Positions 52,771 to 60,166 of a stretch of DNA of 64,000 bases are shown here, piece after piece. Origin of the DNA: Woeseia sp. (GTDB taxonomy: Bacteria > Pseudomonadota > Gammaproteobacteria > Steroidobacterales > Woeseiaceae). Each line of letters begins with the position of its first letter. Within the stretch, counting starts at the first letter, position 1. Under the pieces are notes generated by a model. The model was not told where the DNA came from. It searched no databases and saw nothing but the letters and a program-made list of their open reading frames with translations. The translations under genes and the position numbers were made by a program. The stretch covers positions 1,178,001 through 1,242,000 of the forward strand of contig JAJFKW010000001.1 of the NCBI GenBank assembly GCA_021773015.1, given 5' to 3'.

Positions 52771-54033
52771 TTAGTTTCCAGAAATGAATCTTGCATAGAA
52801 GTAGAGCAATGTCACCAAACCCAGGATTACGACAGAAAACGTGCTCCAAATTCTTAGCCATGTCCCAGGATGATGTTCAATACTCAATTCATCGCCGAAC
52901 ACTGCGCGATGATTCAGATAGGCCAACATCGGACTGACAACGAATACTAAGACGCCGGCAAGATCAATAAACGCAGCAAATGACCGCATGGCAGTTGCCA
53001 ACGTGATGACGGCAGCAGCGCACAAGCTCCAAACGATTGGGGAATAGATGCGTTGATTTTGACGTTGCGAGAAGCGCTCCCTTCTCGACAAGTCGATCAA
53101 TTCCCGAACAATCCTGGACATAGCATCGACAACCGTAAGCAAGGTTGAAAAGATGACCAAGACCGCAACTGTCCCTATTAAGCCAAACGACCAGCTGCCG
53201 ATAGCGGCTGTGAATAGCTGAATTAGTTGTGCGGCAAAGCCACCGTTGCTGGCAGCGATTGGCAATTCGCTGGTGTGCATGATTCCGGCACCCAATACCA
53301 GAAAACAAATTGCGAGCATGCAACTTCCGATATAGCCGATATTGAAGTCCAACATCGTCTGCGAAATTGAATTTTGTGGAGCGCCAGATTCGCCCCTTGC
53401 TTTTATCCAAAGAGATTGCACCACGGACCCGTCGGTCGGCGTCGGCATAAAACCGACAATCCCGACAATATAGACGAGTAATACGAGGTCAAACTTCGGC
53501 ATCCCTATACTTGCCGTGTGCCAGTCGATTTTGGCGCTGACTAGAAGCGTCGCTAAAACAATCAGCAAAGTGAGTATGACCACTATTACTTTTGTCAAAC
53601 GCTCCAAAAGTACATACTTCCCGGTCACCAGAAGGCCGCCAACAATAGCAAGCAACGTGGCTACACCCGCTATGTTGTTTACCTCAAATCGTAGTGCCGC
53701 CTTCAACATGCCCAAGGTGAACAGGCTTATAGCCGCAATAACGAATACCATGGTAACGAGCTGCGCCAAAGCATAAACAGCAAACACAATCCGCCCGGCG
53801 GACCGATAACTTGTAATCAGGCTACTGCCAGTTATTGAGGCGTAGTGTGCACCGAAGCGGATTGCCGGGTACTTAACAACGCAGGCAAGCAACACAAACA
53901 AAGCCAATCCAAAGCCATAGTCCGCACCGGCGCGCGTGGCCTGCACCAGGTGGGACACTCCAACTGCCGCCGCGGCGTAAAGCATGCCGGGTCCCAGAAT
54001 TTGCCAGAGTGATTGCCGTTCTCCGTCTTTCAT
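52771..54033 (-). CDS. NRAMP-family-like membrane transporter with altered substrate motifs
   Basis: This 420-residue protein has about 11 hydrophobic segments and the overall layout of NRAMP metal transporters. It begins ILGPGMLYAAAAVGVSHLVQ with an ATRAGADYGFGLA stretch in segment 1 and a GIVGFMPTPTDGSVVQSLW stretch at segment 6. Canonical NRAMPs carry Asp-Pro-Gly-Asn in segment 1 and Met-Pro-His in segment 6; here the first is absent and the second reads Met-Pro-Thr. It is therefore probably not a standard Mn/Fe importer. Divergent NRAMP relatives transport other solutes or remain uncharacterised. Its gene is 8 bases downstream of the sulfatase gene in the same operon. Confidence 0.8.
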   Translation of the reverse strand: MKDGERQSLWQILGPGMLYAAAAVGVSHLVQATRAGADYGFGLALFVLLACVVKYPAIRFGAHYASITGSSLITSYRSAGRIVFAVYALAQLVTMVFVIAAISLFTLGMLKAALRFEVNNIAGVATLLAIVGGLLVTGKYVLLERLTKVIVVILTLLIVLATLLVSAKIDWHTASIGMPKFDLVLLVYIVGIVGFMPTPTDGSVVQSLWIKARGESGAPQNSISQTMLDFNIGYIGSCMLAICFLVLGAGIMHTSELPIAASNGGFAAQLIQLFTAAIGSWSFGLIGTVAVLVIFSTLLTVVDAMSRIVRELIDLSRRERFSQRQNQRIYSPIVWSLCAAAVITLATAMRSFAAFIDLAGVLVFVVSPMLAYLNHRAVFGDELSIEHHPGTWLRIWSTFSVVILGLVTLLYFYARFISGN

Positions 54034-54041
54034 ATCAAAGC

Positions 54042-55754
54042 CTAGTGAACTTGTCCGATATCGCCGGTCGGCTCGATAACGTTATTCTCTTTCGCGTATG
54101 CCTCCCAACCCAACATCAGCTCATCAAACTTATCGGGAAACTGATTTCTTAGATCAACAGTTTCTCTAGCGTCATCGGAAATATTGAACAACTGCCAGTC
54201 ATTTGAGCCGTTGCGCCCGTCTGCCCAAAGAATTTTCCAGTCGCCGCGACGCAACGCTTTGTGTCCAAACAGCTCCCATCCAAAGTCTGTTTTAGCCGAG
54301 TGAATTATTTCTGCATTGCCGTTCAGCACACCGCTCAACGATTTGCCCGTTCGCTGGTGATTTTGCTTCTGGTATCCAGATATTTCGATATCACGGGCCG
54401 CAATTCCAGCCCAACCCAAAATCGTCGGCGCGATATCCCTGGCGGTTGCCAGCGCATCCGTGGTTCGCCCGGGTTGCACAGTATTCTTAGCACGAACAAT
54501 AAATGGAACCCGAAGTCCGCCTTCTGTCACGTAACCTTTAAAAAACCTCAATGGTCCGCTGCTAACCTGACCCCAGCCTGGCCCTTGCATCGCGTAAGAC
54601 CCTCGCTTGCCGATATTTTCGTAACTGACATCGAAATTTCGTGGCACCCACGTTCGATTATCATAGGCACGCATCCGATCATTACCCTCGGCGCCATTGT
54701 CAGACATGAAAATTACGACCGTGTTTTCGTAAACACCGGAATCCTTCAAGTACTGAATGACCCGGCCGGCCTGAAAGTCCATACGCTCAACCATCGCCGC
54801 GTAAATTTCCATCGAGCGAATAGACTGTTGCTGTTCGTCAACTGTCAAGGAATCCCACGGTTGCGCAGTCGGCACTCGAACAACCGAATCCATCTCAGAC
54901 GGAACAAAACCGATTTTCGACGATTGTAGTAGCCGCTGCTCGCGGACTTCGTCATAACCAGCATCGTAAGCGCCCGCATACAAGTCTAGATGCTCGTCTT
55001 TGACTTGCACTGGCCAATGCGGTGCGGTAAACGCAAGCCAGGCGAAGAATGGCCGACCGTCGGCGAGATTAGAATCGATGTAATCAATTGTCTTATCGGC
55101 GAAATACTCAGAAGAATAGAAATCCTTCGGCAGCGCCTCAACTATCACACCATCTTCTCTGTAGACCGTTTCTTTATAAATACTGACCAATCGTGCTTTG
55201 TCAGAAAAATGGCTCGCTCCTGCCTGCATCAAAGCAAATGACCTTTCGAATCCACGATTTTCCGGCCGCGACTGCTCCGCCGATCCGATATGCCATTTAC
55301 CGGCCATGTAGGTGTGGTAGCCGGCACCCCTCAGGAGCGTCGGAAACGTAACCACGCGTCCATTAAGGAAGCCTTCATAACCTGGTTTGCCGCGCTGATT
55401 TTCAGCGAGGTGTTCGCCCATGTTGCCGAAGCCGTTCAGATGATTGTCCACACCCGTCATAACGGTCGCTCGGCTCGGCGAACAGGTAGGTGCGGCGTAG
55501 AATTGACGAAAACTGACCCCTGTTTTTGCCAATAAATCGATGTTGGGCGTGCGAATTTCGCTTCCGAACACGCCGAGATCGGTGTAACCAAGATCGTCCG
55601 CCATGATCAAGAGAATGTTTGGACGATGATCAATTTCAGCCGGTGTTGCATTCGTTTCGCCGCGCTCACTGACACACGACACTGTTAGCCACGCGATCGC
55701 CAAAATTGCGACTACATAATTGCCGCGAACACCATCGATTGTGAATTCTGACAT
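54042..55754 (-). CDS. formylglycine-dependent sulfatase, predicted lipoprotein
   Basis: This is a type I sulfatase that hydrolyses sulfate esters, 570 residues. The signal ends LAIAWLTVSC, so Cys27 is a likely lipid anchor. The active site has MADDLGYTDLGVFGSE with the calcium Asp pair at 53-54, and PTCSPSRATVMTG with Cys91 as the residue converted to formylglycine (C-x-P-S-R). Further features are AGKWHIG, FMSDNGAEGND and KALRRGDWKILWADG. The C-terminal region is typical of arylsulfatase A-like enzymes. It sits 12 bases after the maleylacetate reductase gene. The link suggests that the natural substrate is an aryl sulfate whose desulfated product enters ring cleavage. No maturation enzyme is encoded in the window. 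Confidence 0.92.
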   Translation of the reverse strand: MSEFTIDGVRGNYVVAILAIAWLTVSCVSERGETNATPAEIDHRPNILLIMADDLGYTDLGVFGSEIRTPNIDLLAKTGVSFRQFYAAPTCSPSRATVMTGVDNHLNGFGNMGEHLAENQRGKPGYEGFLNGRVVTFPTLLRGAGYHTYMAGKWHIGSAEQSRPENRGFERSFALMQAGASHFSDKARLVSIYKETVYREDGVIVEALPKDFYSSEYFADKTIDYIDSNLADGRPFFAWLAFTAPHWPVQVKDEHLDLYAGAYDAGYDEVREQRLLQSSKIGFVPSEMDSVVRVPTAQPWDSLTVDEQQQSIRSMEIYAAMVERMDFQAGRVIQYLKDSGVYENTVVIFMSDNGAEGNDRMRAYDNRTWVPRNFDVSYENIGKRGSYAMQGPGWGQVSSGPLRFFKGYVTEGGLRVPFIVRAKNTVQPGRTTDALATARDIAPTILGWAGIAARDIEISGYQKQNHQRTGKSLSGVLNGNAEIIHSAKTDFGWELFGHKALRRGDWKILWADGRNGSNDWQLFNISDDARETVDLRNQFPDKFDELMLGWEAYAKENNVIEPTGDIGQVH

Positions 55755-55766
55755 TGTTGTAACTAT

Positions 55767-56831
55767 CTACGCATATTTTCGAGGCTGCCTACCGTGAAAG
55801 GCATCGTCCAATAGCAAGCGTAGATTCTCTTCGCTGATGGTAGCGGGGTTGCTCAACGGCGACGCCATCGATATCTCAATCGCTTTATCTAGATCTGTTT
55901 CATTGACTCCCAACTCCCGCAGACTCGAAGGTGCTTTCAATTGTTTCGCCAAATCAAATATGCCGTCTGCCGCATTCTTGTTACCTAATGCATCCGCCAA
56001 CAACGCAGTACCTTCCGCTGTTGCAGCGGCATTGAAGGCAATGCTGTGTGGCAGCAAAACCGTATGCGTCTCTGCATGGGGTGTATTAAAGGTCCCACCG
56101 AATGTATGGCATAAACGGTGGTGCAATCCAGTGGTGCCGGTTCCCAATGCGCCTCCTGCGAGACTCGCTCCCAGCAGTGCGTCAGTGCGGGCATCCAAGT
56201 CGTGCGGCTTCGCGAGTATACGCGGCAGACTCGACGCGAGCCTTCTTACAGCCTCCAGCGCCATCGTTCGGACAAGCGGGTTTATGTCATTGGACGCAAC
56301 ATTGACAGCTGCCTGTGCCATTGCATTTAGTCCGCTGCTGGCGGCAAATGCCGGCGGCAGGGACAATGTCAGCTTAGGGTCATAGATCGTCAGTGTCGGC
56401 ACGACTCGGTTATCACGTCCGGTGGTTTTTCGCCCGCCTTCGGTGATACCCCAAATATCGGTCATCTCGGACCCCGCGTAGCTGGTGGGAATAACAATAT
56501 TTGGCAAATCTGCACGCAAAGCCAACGCCTTGCCAAGTCCGGTGGTCGATCCGCCACCGATCGCAACCGTGCAATCTGCATTGAGTTTTCTTGCGGCGGC
56601 CTCCGCGTTTACAACACACTCAATGGGCACATGCATGACTGCTTGATCGAAGTGGCCAGCACAACGACTGCCTAACAATTCAGCAACTCTCGTTCCATCA
56701 GCTGTTTGATTCGGTGTCGTTAGCAGTAACGCACGGTCGAAGCCGAGCGCGTCAAGCGCATTATCAATCCCGTCCAGCGCATCGACGCCAAAGATAATAT
56801 TCCATGGCAACGCTTGATAGCTAAATTTCAT
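55767..56831 (-). CDS. maleylacetate reductase
   Basis: This is an iron-containing-alcohol-dehydrogenase-fold enzyme that reduces maleylacetate to 3-oxoadipate with NAD(P)H, the step after hydroquinone or hydroxyquinol ring cleavage. The 354 residues match the family. It has AIGGGSTTGLGKALALR for cofactor binding, IPTSYAGSEMTDIWGITEGG, VVPTLTIYDPKLTLSLPP, and LHHRLCHTFGGTFNTPHAET with the conserved histidines. Its gene starts 10 bases after the PcpA/LinE-type dioxygenase gene, the same pairing as in known chlorohydroquinone pathways (PcpA-PcpE, LinE-LinF). Confidence 0.92.
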   Translation of the reverse strand: MKFSYQALPWNIIFGVDALDGIDNALDALGFDRALLLTTPNQTADGTRVAELLGSRCAGHFDQAVMHVPIECVVNAEAAARKLNADCTVAIGGGSTTGLGKALALRADLPNIVIPTSYAGSEMTDIWGITEGGRKTTGRDNRVVPTLTIYDPKLTLSLPPAFAASSGLNAMAQAAVNVASNDINPLVRTMALEAVRRLASSLPRILAKPHDLDARTDALLGASLAGGALGTGTTGLHHRLCHTFGGTFNTPHAETHTVLLPHSIAFNAAATAEGTALLADALGNKNAADGIFDLAKQLKAPSSLRELGVNETDLDKAIEISMASPLSNPATISEENLRLLLDDAFHGRQPRKYA

Positions 56832-56841
56832 AACCCCACAG

Positions 56842-57810
56842 TTAATCTTGAATTTCGCCGATTACCTTTAGAACTTCATCTTTGTTTGCCTTGATCTGCG
56901 GAGACATCATCAATGTGCTGCCCAACGATTCGGCTGGCTCGTCACACAAAAACGATGGAGTATGGGAGCAGCAGGCTTCGAACAAAGCACCTGACGGTGT
57001 CCGGACATAAATTGAATCGAAGTAACCGCGATCCTTGATATCCGATACATCCGTATAGCCAAGGCCCTCGGTAAAGAACTTAATCTGCTTTTGATGCTCC
57101 GACGATTCCACTTTGTACGCCATGTGGTGAATCGCGCCGGAGCCTACTGTCCAGCTACCCGGCTTGCGATCTGGCTCAACCGTAAAATCTGTGTACGCAC
57201 CACTGCGCTCACCGCCGGTCGTGTAGCGAACTCTGTCGCCATCTTCAGCGACTTTGCGGCTGCCCCACGCAACCTGCAGAAATTCCTCCATGAATTCCAT
57301 ATCGCGGGTGGAAACGCCGGCAGCGTGTGTGCCGCGAATCATCATTTCGCCAGGAACCGGCCCATTGTCTCGTGGCGCGCGCTCGTCAACGTCAACACCT
57401 ACGATCGCAAGATTGATGCCGTGCGGGCTAACGAAGTCGAGGTGGCGTTCCCCGAATCGCTCGCTATCCGAAACGGCGAAATCGTGCGCCCCTAACCGAT
57501 CTTTCCAATAATCCACCGCATCAGTGGGTACAGAAAGGCTGACGTTGCTAACCTGACCACTCCCCGGCGTGCCTTTTACGCCTAAATGCTCGACGGGAAA
57601 AGTGGTCAGCAACGTGCCCTCTTCCCCGCCCTCATTGCCATAATACATATGGTATACAGGGACCGCACCATCATAGAACAGTGTCCGCTTCACACACTTT
57701 AGGCCTAAGACTTTGGTATGAAAATCGAAGTCTTCCTGCGGATTACCCGTCGCCATTGTTATGTGGTGATGACCATCCAAATTCTTACCAGGCAAATCAT
57801 CCGGCAGCAT
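56842..57810 (-). CDS. hydroquinone-cleaving 1,2-dioxygenase (PcpA/LinE-type VOC family)
   Basis: This is a two-domain vicinal-oxygen-chelate extradiol dioxygenase that cleaves para-diols. It aligns to the Sphingobium PcpA sequence through VKRTLFYDGAVPVYHMYY, EPDRKPGSWTVGSGAIHHMA, and DIKDRGYFDSIYVRTPSGAL followed by FEA. The three Fe(II) ligands appear conserved: His16 in DGHHHITMATG, His in GAIHHMAYKV and Glu in GALFEACCSH. The ATG at 57810 has AAGGAG eight bases upstream, giving 322 residues. It heads the run with maleylacetate reductase and sulfatase genes. The preferred ring substituents are not predictable; hydroquinone or a substituted hydroquinone is likely. Confidence 0.92.
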   Translation of the reverse strand: MLPDDLPGKNLDGHHHITMATGNPQEDFDFHTKVLGLKCVKRTLFYDGAVPVYHMYYGNEGGEEGTLLTTFPVEHLGVKGTPGSGQVSNVSLSVPTDAVDYWKDRLGAHDFAVSDSERFGERHLDFVSPHGINLAIVGVDVDERAPRDNGPVPGEMMIRGTHAAGVSTRDMEFMEEFLQVAWGSRKVAEDGDRVRYTTGGERSGAYTDFTVEPDRKPGSWTVGSGAIHHMAYKVESSEHQKQIKFFTEGLGYTDVSDIKDRGYFDSIYVRTPSGALFEACCSHTPSFLCDEPAESLGSTLMMSPQIKANKDEVLKVIGEIQD

Positions 57811-57949
57811 TATTCTCTCCTTCAATAGTTTTCTTAGTCGAAAGTCGCAATTTATCTAGCAACTATAAATACGTTTGGTTCAACCTGCATGCTCGCTCGA
57901 TTGCGATTCGCTGTCGACAGCTCGGAACCAATTGAATAGGTGAATCAAG

Positions 57950-59509
57950 TTACAGCACACGCCCACTCATTTGCTGCTTGAGGTGTACCGCTTGCCGCAT
58001 CGCCAACGCTACGATTGTCAACGTAGGATTGGCGGTCATCGCAGTTGGAAATACACTACCATCCGAAACATAGAGATTTGGCACACCGAACACCTGCCCG
58101 TGCGGATCGCAAACGCCGTCGGCTTCTTGCAGTGCCATGCGGGCCGTTCCCAAATTGTGAGTGGCAGAGCTGGCCGGAAATCGGTAGGTCTTTTTCGCAT
58201 CCAGTGCTTGATAAATATTCTCGGTGGTACGCATCGCATGCTCGTGCATTGCATTGCCATTGTCGTCGTATTCGTAGTGTACGTGCGCAATCGGCTGACC
58301 ATAGCGGTCCTTGCGATCCGTATGGAGTGTCACTCGATTGGAGGACCGCGGTAAGTCCTCACCACATATGATCGCACCCGCAAAGTATGCGTACTGTTCA
58401 ATGACATCTGTCAGCCTGCTTCCCCAGCCCTCGTGAGCAAGCAGATTTCTTGCAAGCGTCTCCGGCGTCATTGCGGCGACCTCAATATGGTAACCGCTGG
58501 CGAAGCCGCGCTTCGGATCATGGTGAGCCTCATGTTCCAGGCTTCCTGCCTGAATTATGCCACGATGCATATTCACCTTTCCCGGCATTAACGCGGCGAT
58601 GCGCCCAAATACATGGCGCATGTAATAACGCCCAACAAGTCCGTTTTGATTTCCAAGTCCATCCGGGCATTGCTTGGTTTTGCTATTCAACATCAACCGC
58701 GCGGTTTCTATTGCGTTGCCAGCGATCGCCACAGCGCGCGCTTTCTGACGCACAAGGTCACCGTTGCTATCTTCGTAAATCACCGATGTTACTCGCCCAT
58801 CAGCACCCTGTTCGATGTTTACGACCATCGACTCGGGCCGTAATTCGAAATGACCGGTCGATTCCGCCTTGGGAATCTCGGTGTAAAGCGTCGACCATTT
58901 TGCTTGCATCAGGCAGCCGCTTTTGCAAAACCCCAATTGCTGACAGGGTGCGCGACCGTCTCTGCTGATCGAGTTGATCGCCAAATTTGCCGTAGGTGCG
59001 TTGGGGTAGCCAAGCTGCATCGCTCCCGCATTCATCAACATGAAATGATTGTTTGCGGGCAGACGCGGCATATCATGCGTACCGGCTACGCCCATTTTGT
59101 CCTCGGCCATTGCGTAGTAATGCGACAACTCTTCATAGCCAAGTGGCCAATCGGTTAGTGCAGCGCCCTCTATTTCGCCATAGGTAGAGCGGGCGCGCAT
59201 TTCGTGCTCTCGCATACGCAAGGAAAGTGCAGTCCAGTGGGTTGTCGTACCGCCTACGGTCTTGCACAAAAACGCGGGGAATTTTTTGCTTAGATCACCA
59301 GAGCCTTCGCGAGGATCGAGCCACGTGAATTTCTTAAACATATAGGCTTCGTCGTTGCGAAAGTCGCCGACTGCCAAACGCGGGCCCGCTTCCAGACAGA
59401 CTACGTCGATTCCGTTTTGCGCCAACTCATTCGAAAGCGTGCCACCCCCTGCCCCAGAGCCGATGACGACGACGACGGAACCGTCGGTGAGATCGAATGA
59501 CTTGGTCAT
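57950..59509 (-). CDS. GMC-family FAD-dependent oxidoreductase (gluconate 2-dehydrogenase-like large subunit)
   Basis: This 519-residue flavoprotein has the N-terminal FAD motif VVIGSGAGGGTLSNELAQNG and GTTTHWTALSLR typical of the gluconate/alcohol dehydrogenase branch. The C-terminal active-site region is SATHNLGTARMALQEADGVC then NLYVSDGSVFPTAMTANPTL, with the conserved His. It has no signal peptide; the partner with a Tat signal is encoded just upstream with an ATGA overlap, so hitch-hiker export of the complex is likely. In characterised enzymes a cytochrome c subunit takes electrons; none is adjacent. The substrate is unknown; an aromatic or sugar alcohol is possible. Confidence 0.9.
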   Translation of the reverse strand: MTKSFDLTDGSVVVVIGSGAGGGTLSNELAQNGIDVVCLEAGPRLAVGDFRNDEAYMFKKFTWLDPREGSGDLSKKFPAFLCKTVGGTTTHWTALSLRMREHEMRARSTYGEIEGAALTDWPLGYEELSHYYAMAEDKMGVAGTHDMPRLPANNHFMLMNAGAMQLGYPNAPTANLAINSISRDGRAPCQQLGFCKSGCLMQAKWSTLYTEIPKAESTGHFELRPESMVVNIEQGADGRVTSVIYEDSNGDLVRQKARAVAIAGNAIETARLMLNSKTKQCPDGLGNQNGLVGRYYMRHVFGRIAALMPGKVNMHRGIIQAGSLEHEAHHDPKRGFASGYHIEVAAMTPETLARNLLAHEGWGSRLTDVIEQYAYFAGAIICGEDLPRSSNRVTLHTDRKDRYGQPIAHVHYEYDDNGNAMHEHAMRTTENIYQALDAKKTYRFPASSATHNLGTARMALQEADGVCDPHGQVFGVPNLYVSDGSVFPTAMTANPTLTIVALAMRQAVHLKQQMSGRVL

Positions 59510-60033
59510 TCAACCGACTCCGATTGACCAGGCGCGCTCGGTAGCCAATCGATGTCATTAAATCCGCGATTGAGATAACCGCCAAACTTGATCGCTTCGC
59601 CTTCATAGCCGACCAATTGCCAGGTACGATCATCACGATACACTTGCTCAATCGCAACCTGTTGCAGCGACAGAAAAAATGGCGTCTTTTCGGCCGCCTT
59701 CAATGCGGCCACCTGCGCGCTAGCACCTGCGTCAAGCCAAATCGTGGACGCATCTAGCGCGGCGACGCCTTCAACTAATAGTTTGTGCTTGTTCCCACTA
59801 TTGATTGATTGCCGCGCTATAGCCGCAACGGCATCGGCATAAACGGCGCTATCCAGTGCAGCATGCGGCAGTATGTGCTGCAAAATCTGCGTTAACGTGA
59901 GCAGTTGATGATCGGAGAACGCAGCGGCATTAATCTCCTCACTTTCCGCTTTATCGAATGTACAAGCGGTATTCGCCAGTACCAGTGTAATCATTCCACC
60001 GGCGCCACGCAGAACTTCCCTTCGTGAGGTCAT
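59506..60033 (-). CDS. gluconate 2-dehydrogenase subunit 3-family protein, Tat signal
   Basis: This 175-residue small subunit accompanies GMC oxidoreductases and provides the export signal. The N terminus MTSRREVLRGAGGMITLVLA carries twin arginines. NTAC at 21-24 resembles a lipobox, so a lipid anchor is possible. The mature part shows the family helices: FSDHQLLTLTQILQHILPHA and the C-terminal LVGYEGEAIKFGGYLNRGF. Its stop overlaps the start of the GMC gene. Function follows from this pairing and is not independently shown. Confidence 0.87.
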   Translation of the reverse strand: MTSRREVLRGAGGMITLVLANTACTFDKAESEEINAAAFSDHQLLTLTQILQHILPHAALDSAVYADAVAAIARQSINSGNKHKLLVEGVAALDASTIWLDAGASAQVAALKAAEKTPFFLSLQQVAIEQVYRDDRTWQLVGYEGEAIKFGGYLNRGFNDIDWLPSAPGQSESVE

Positions 60034-60166
60034 AAAGGCTACCCATTGTATCGCTTCACCGATAATCCTAGCTCAAAAGCCCCAGGAATTGTCCGCTGTC
60101 TCTATGCTTAAGGTTTGTCGTGCCATGCGAATCACGATGAACCTCTGTTCTGTCGATATACGGAGC

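Noticed and set aside
54261-54929. A 222-codon plus-strand reading frame inside the sulfatase gene
   Set aside because: It lies wholly antisense to the sulfatase, whose active-site motifs are intact, and has no recognisable features.
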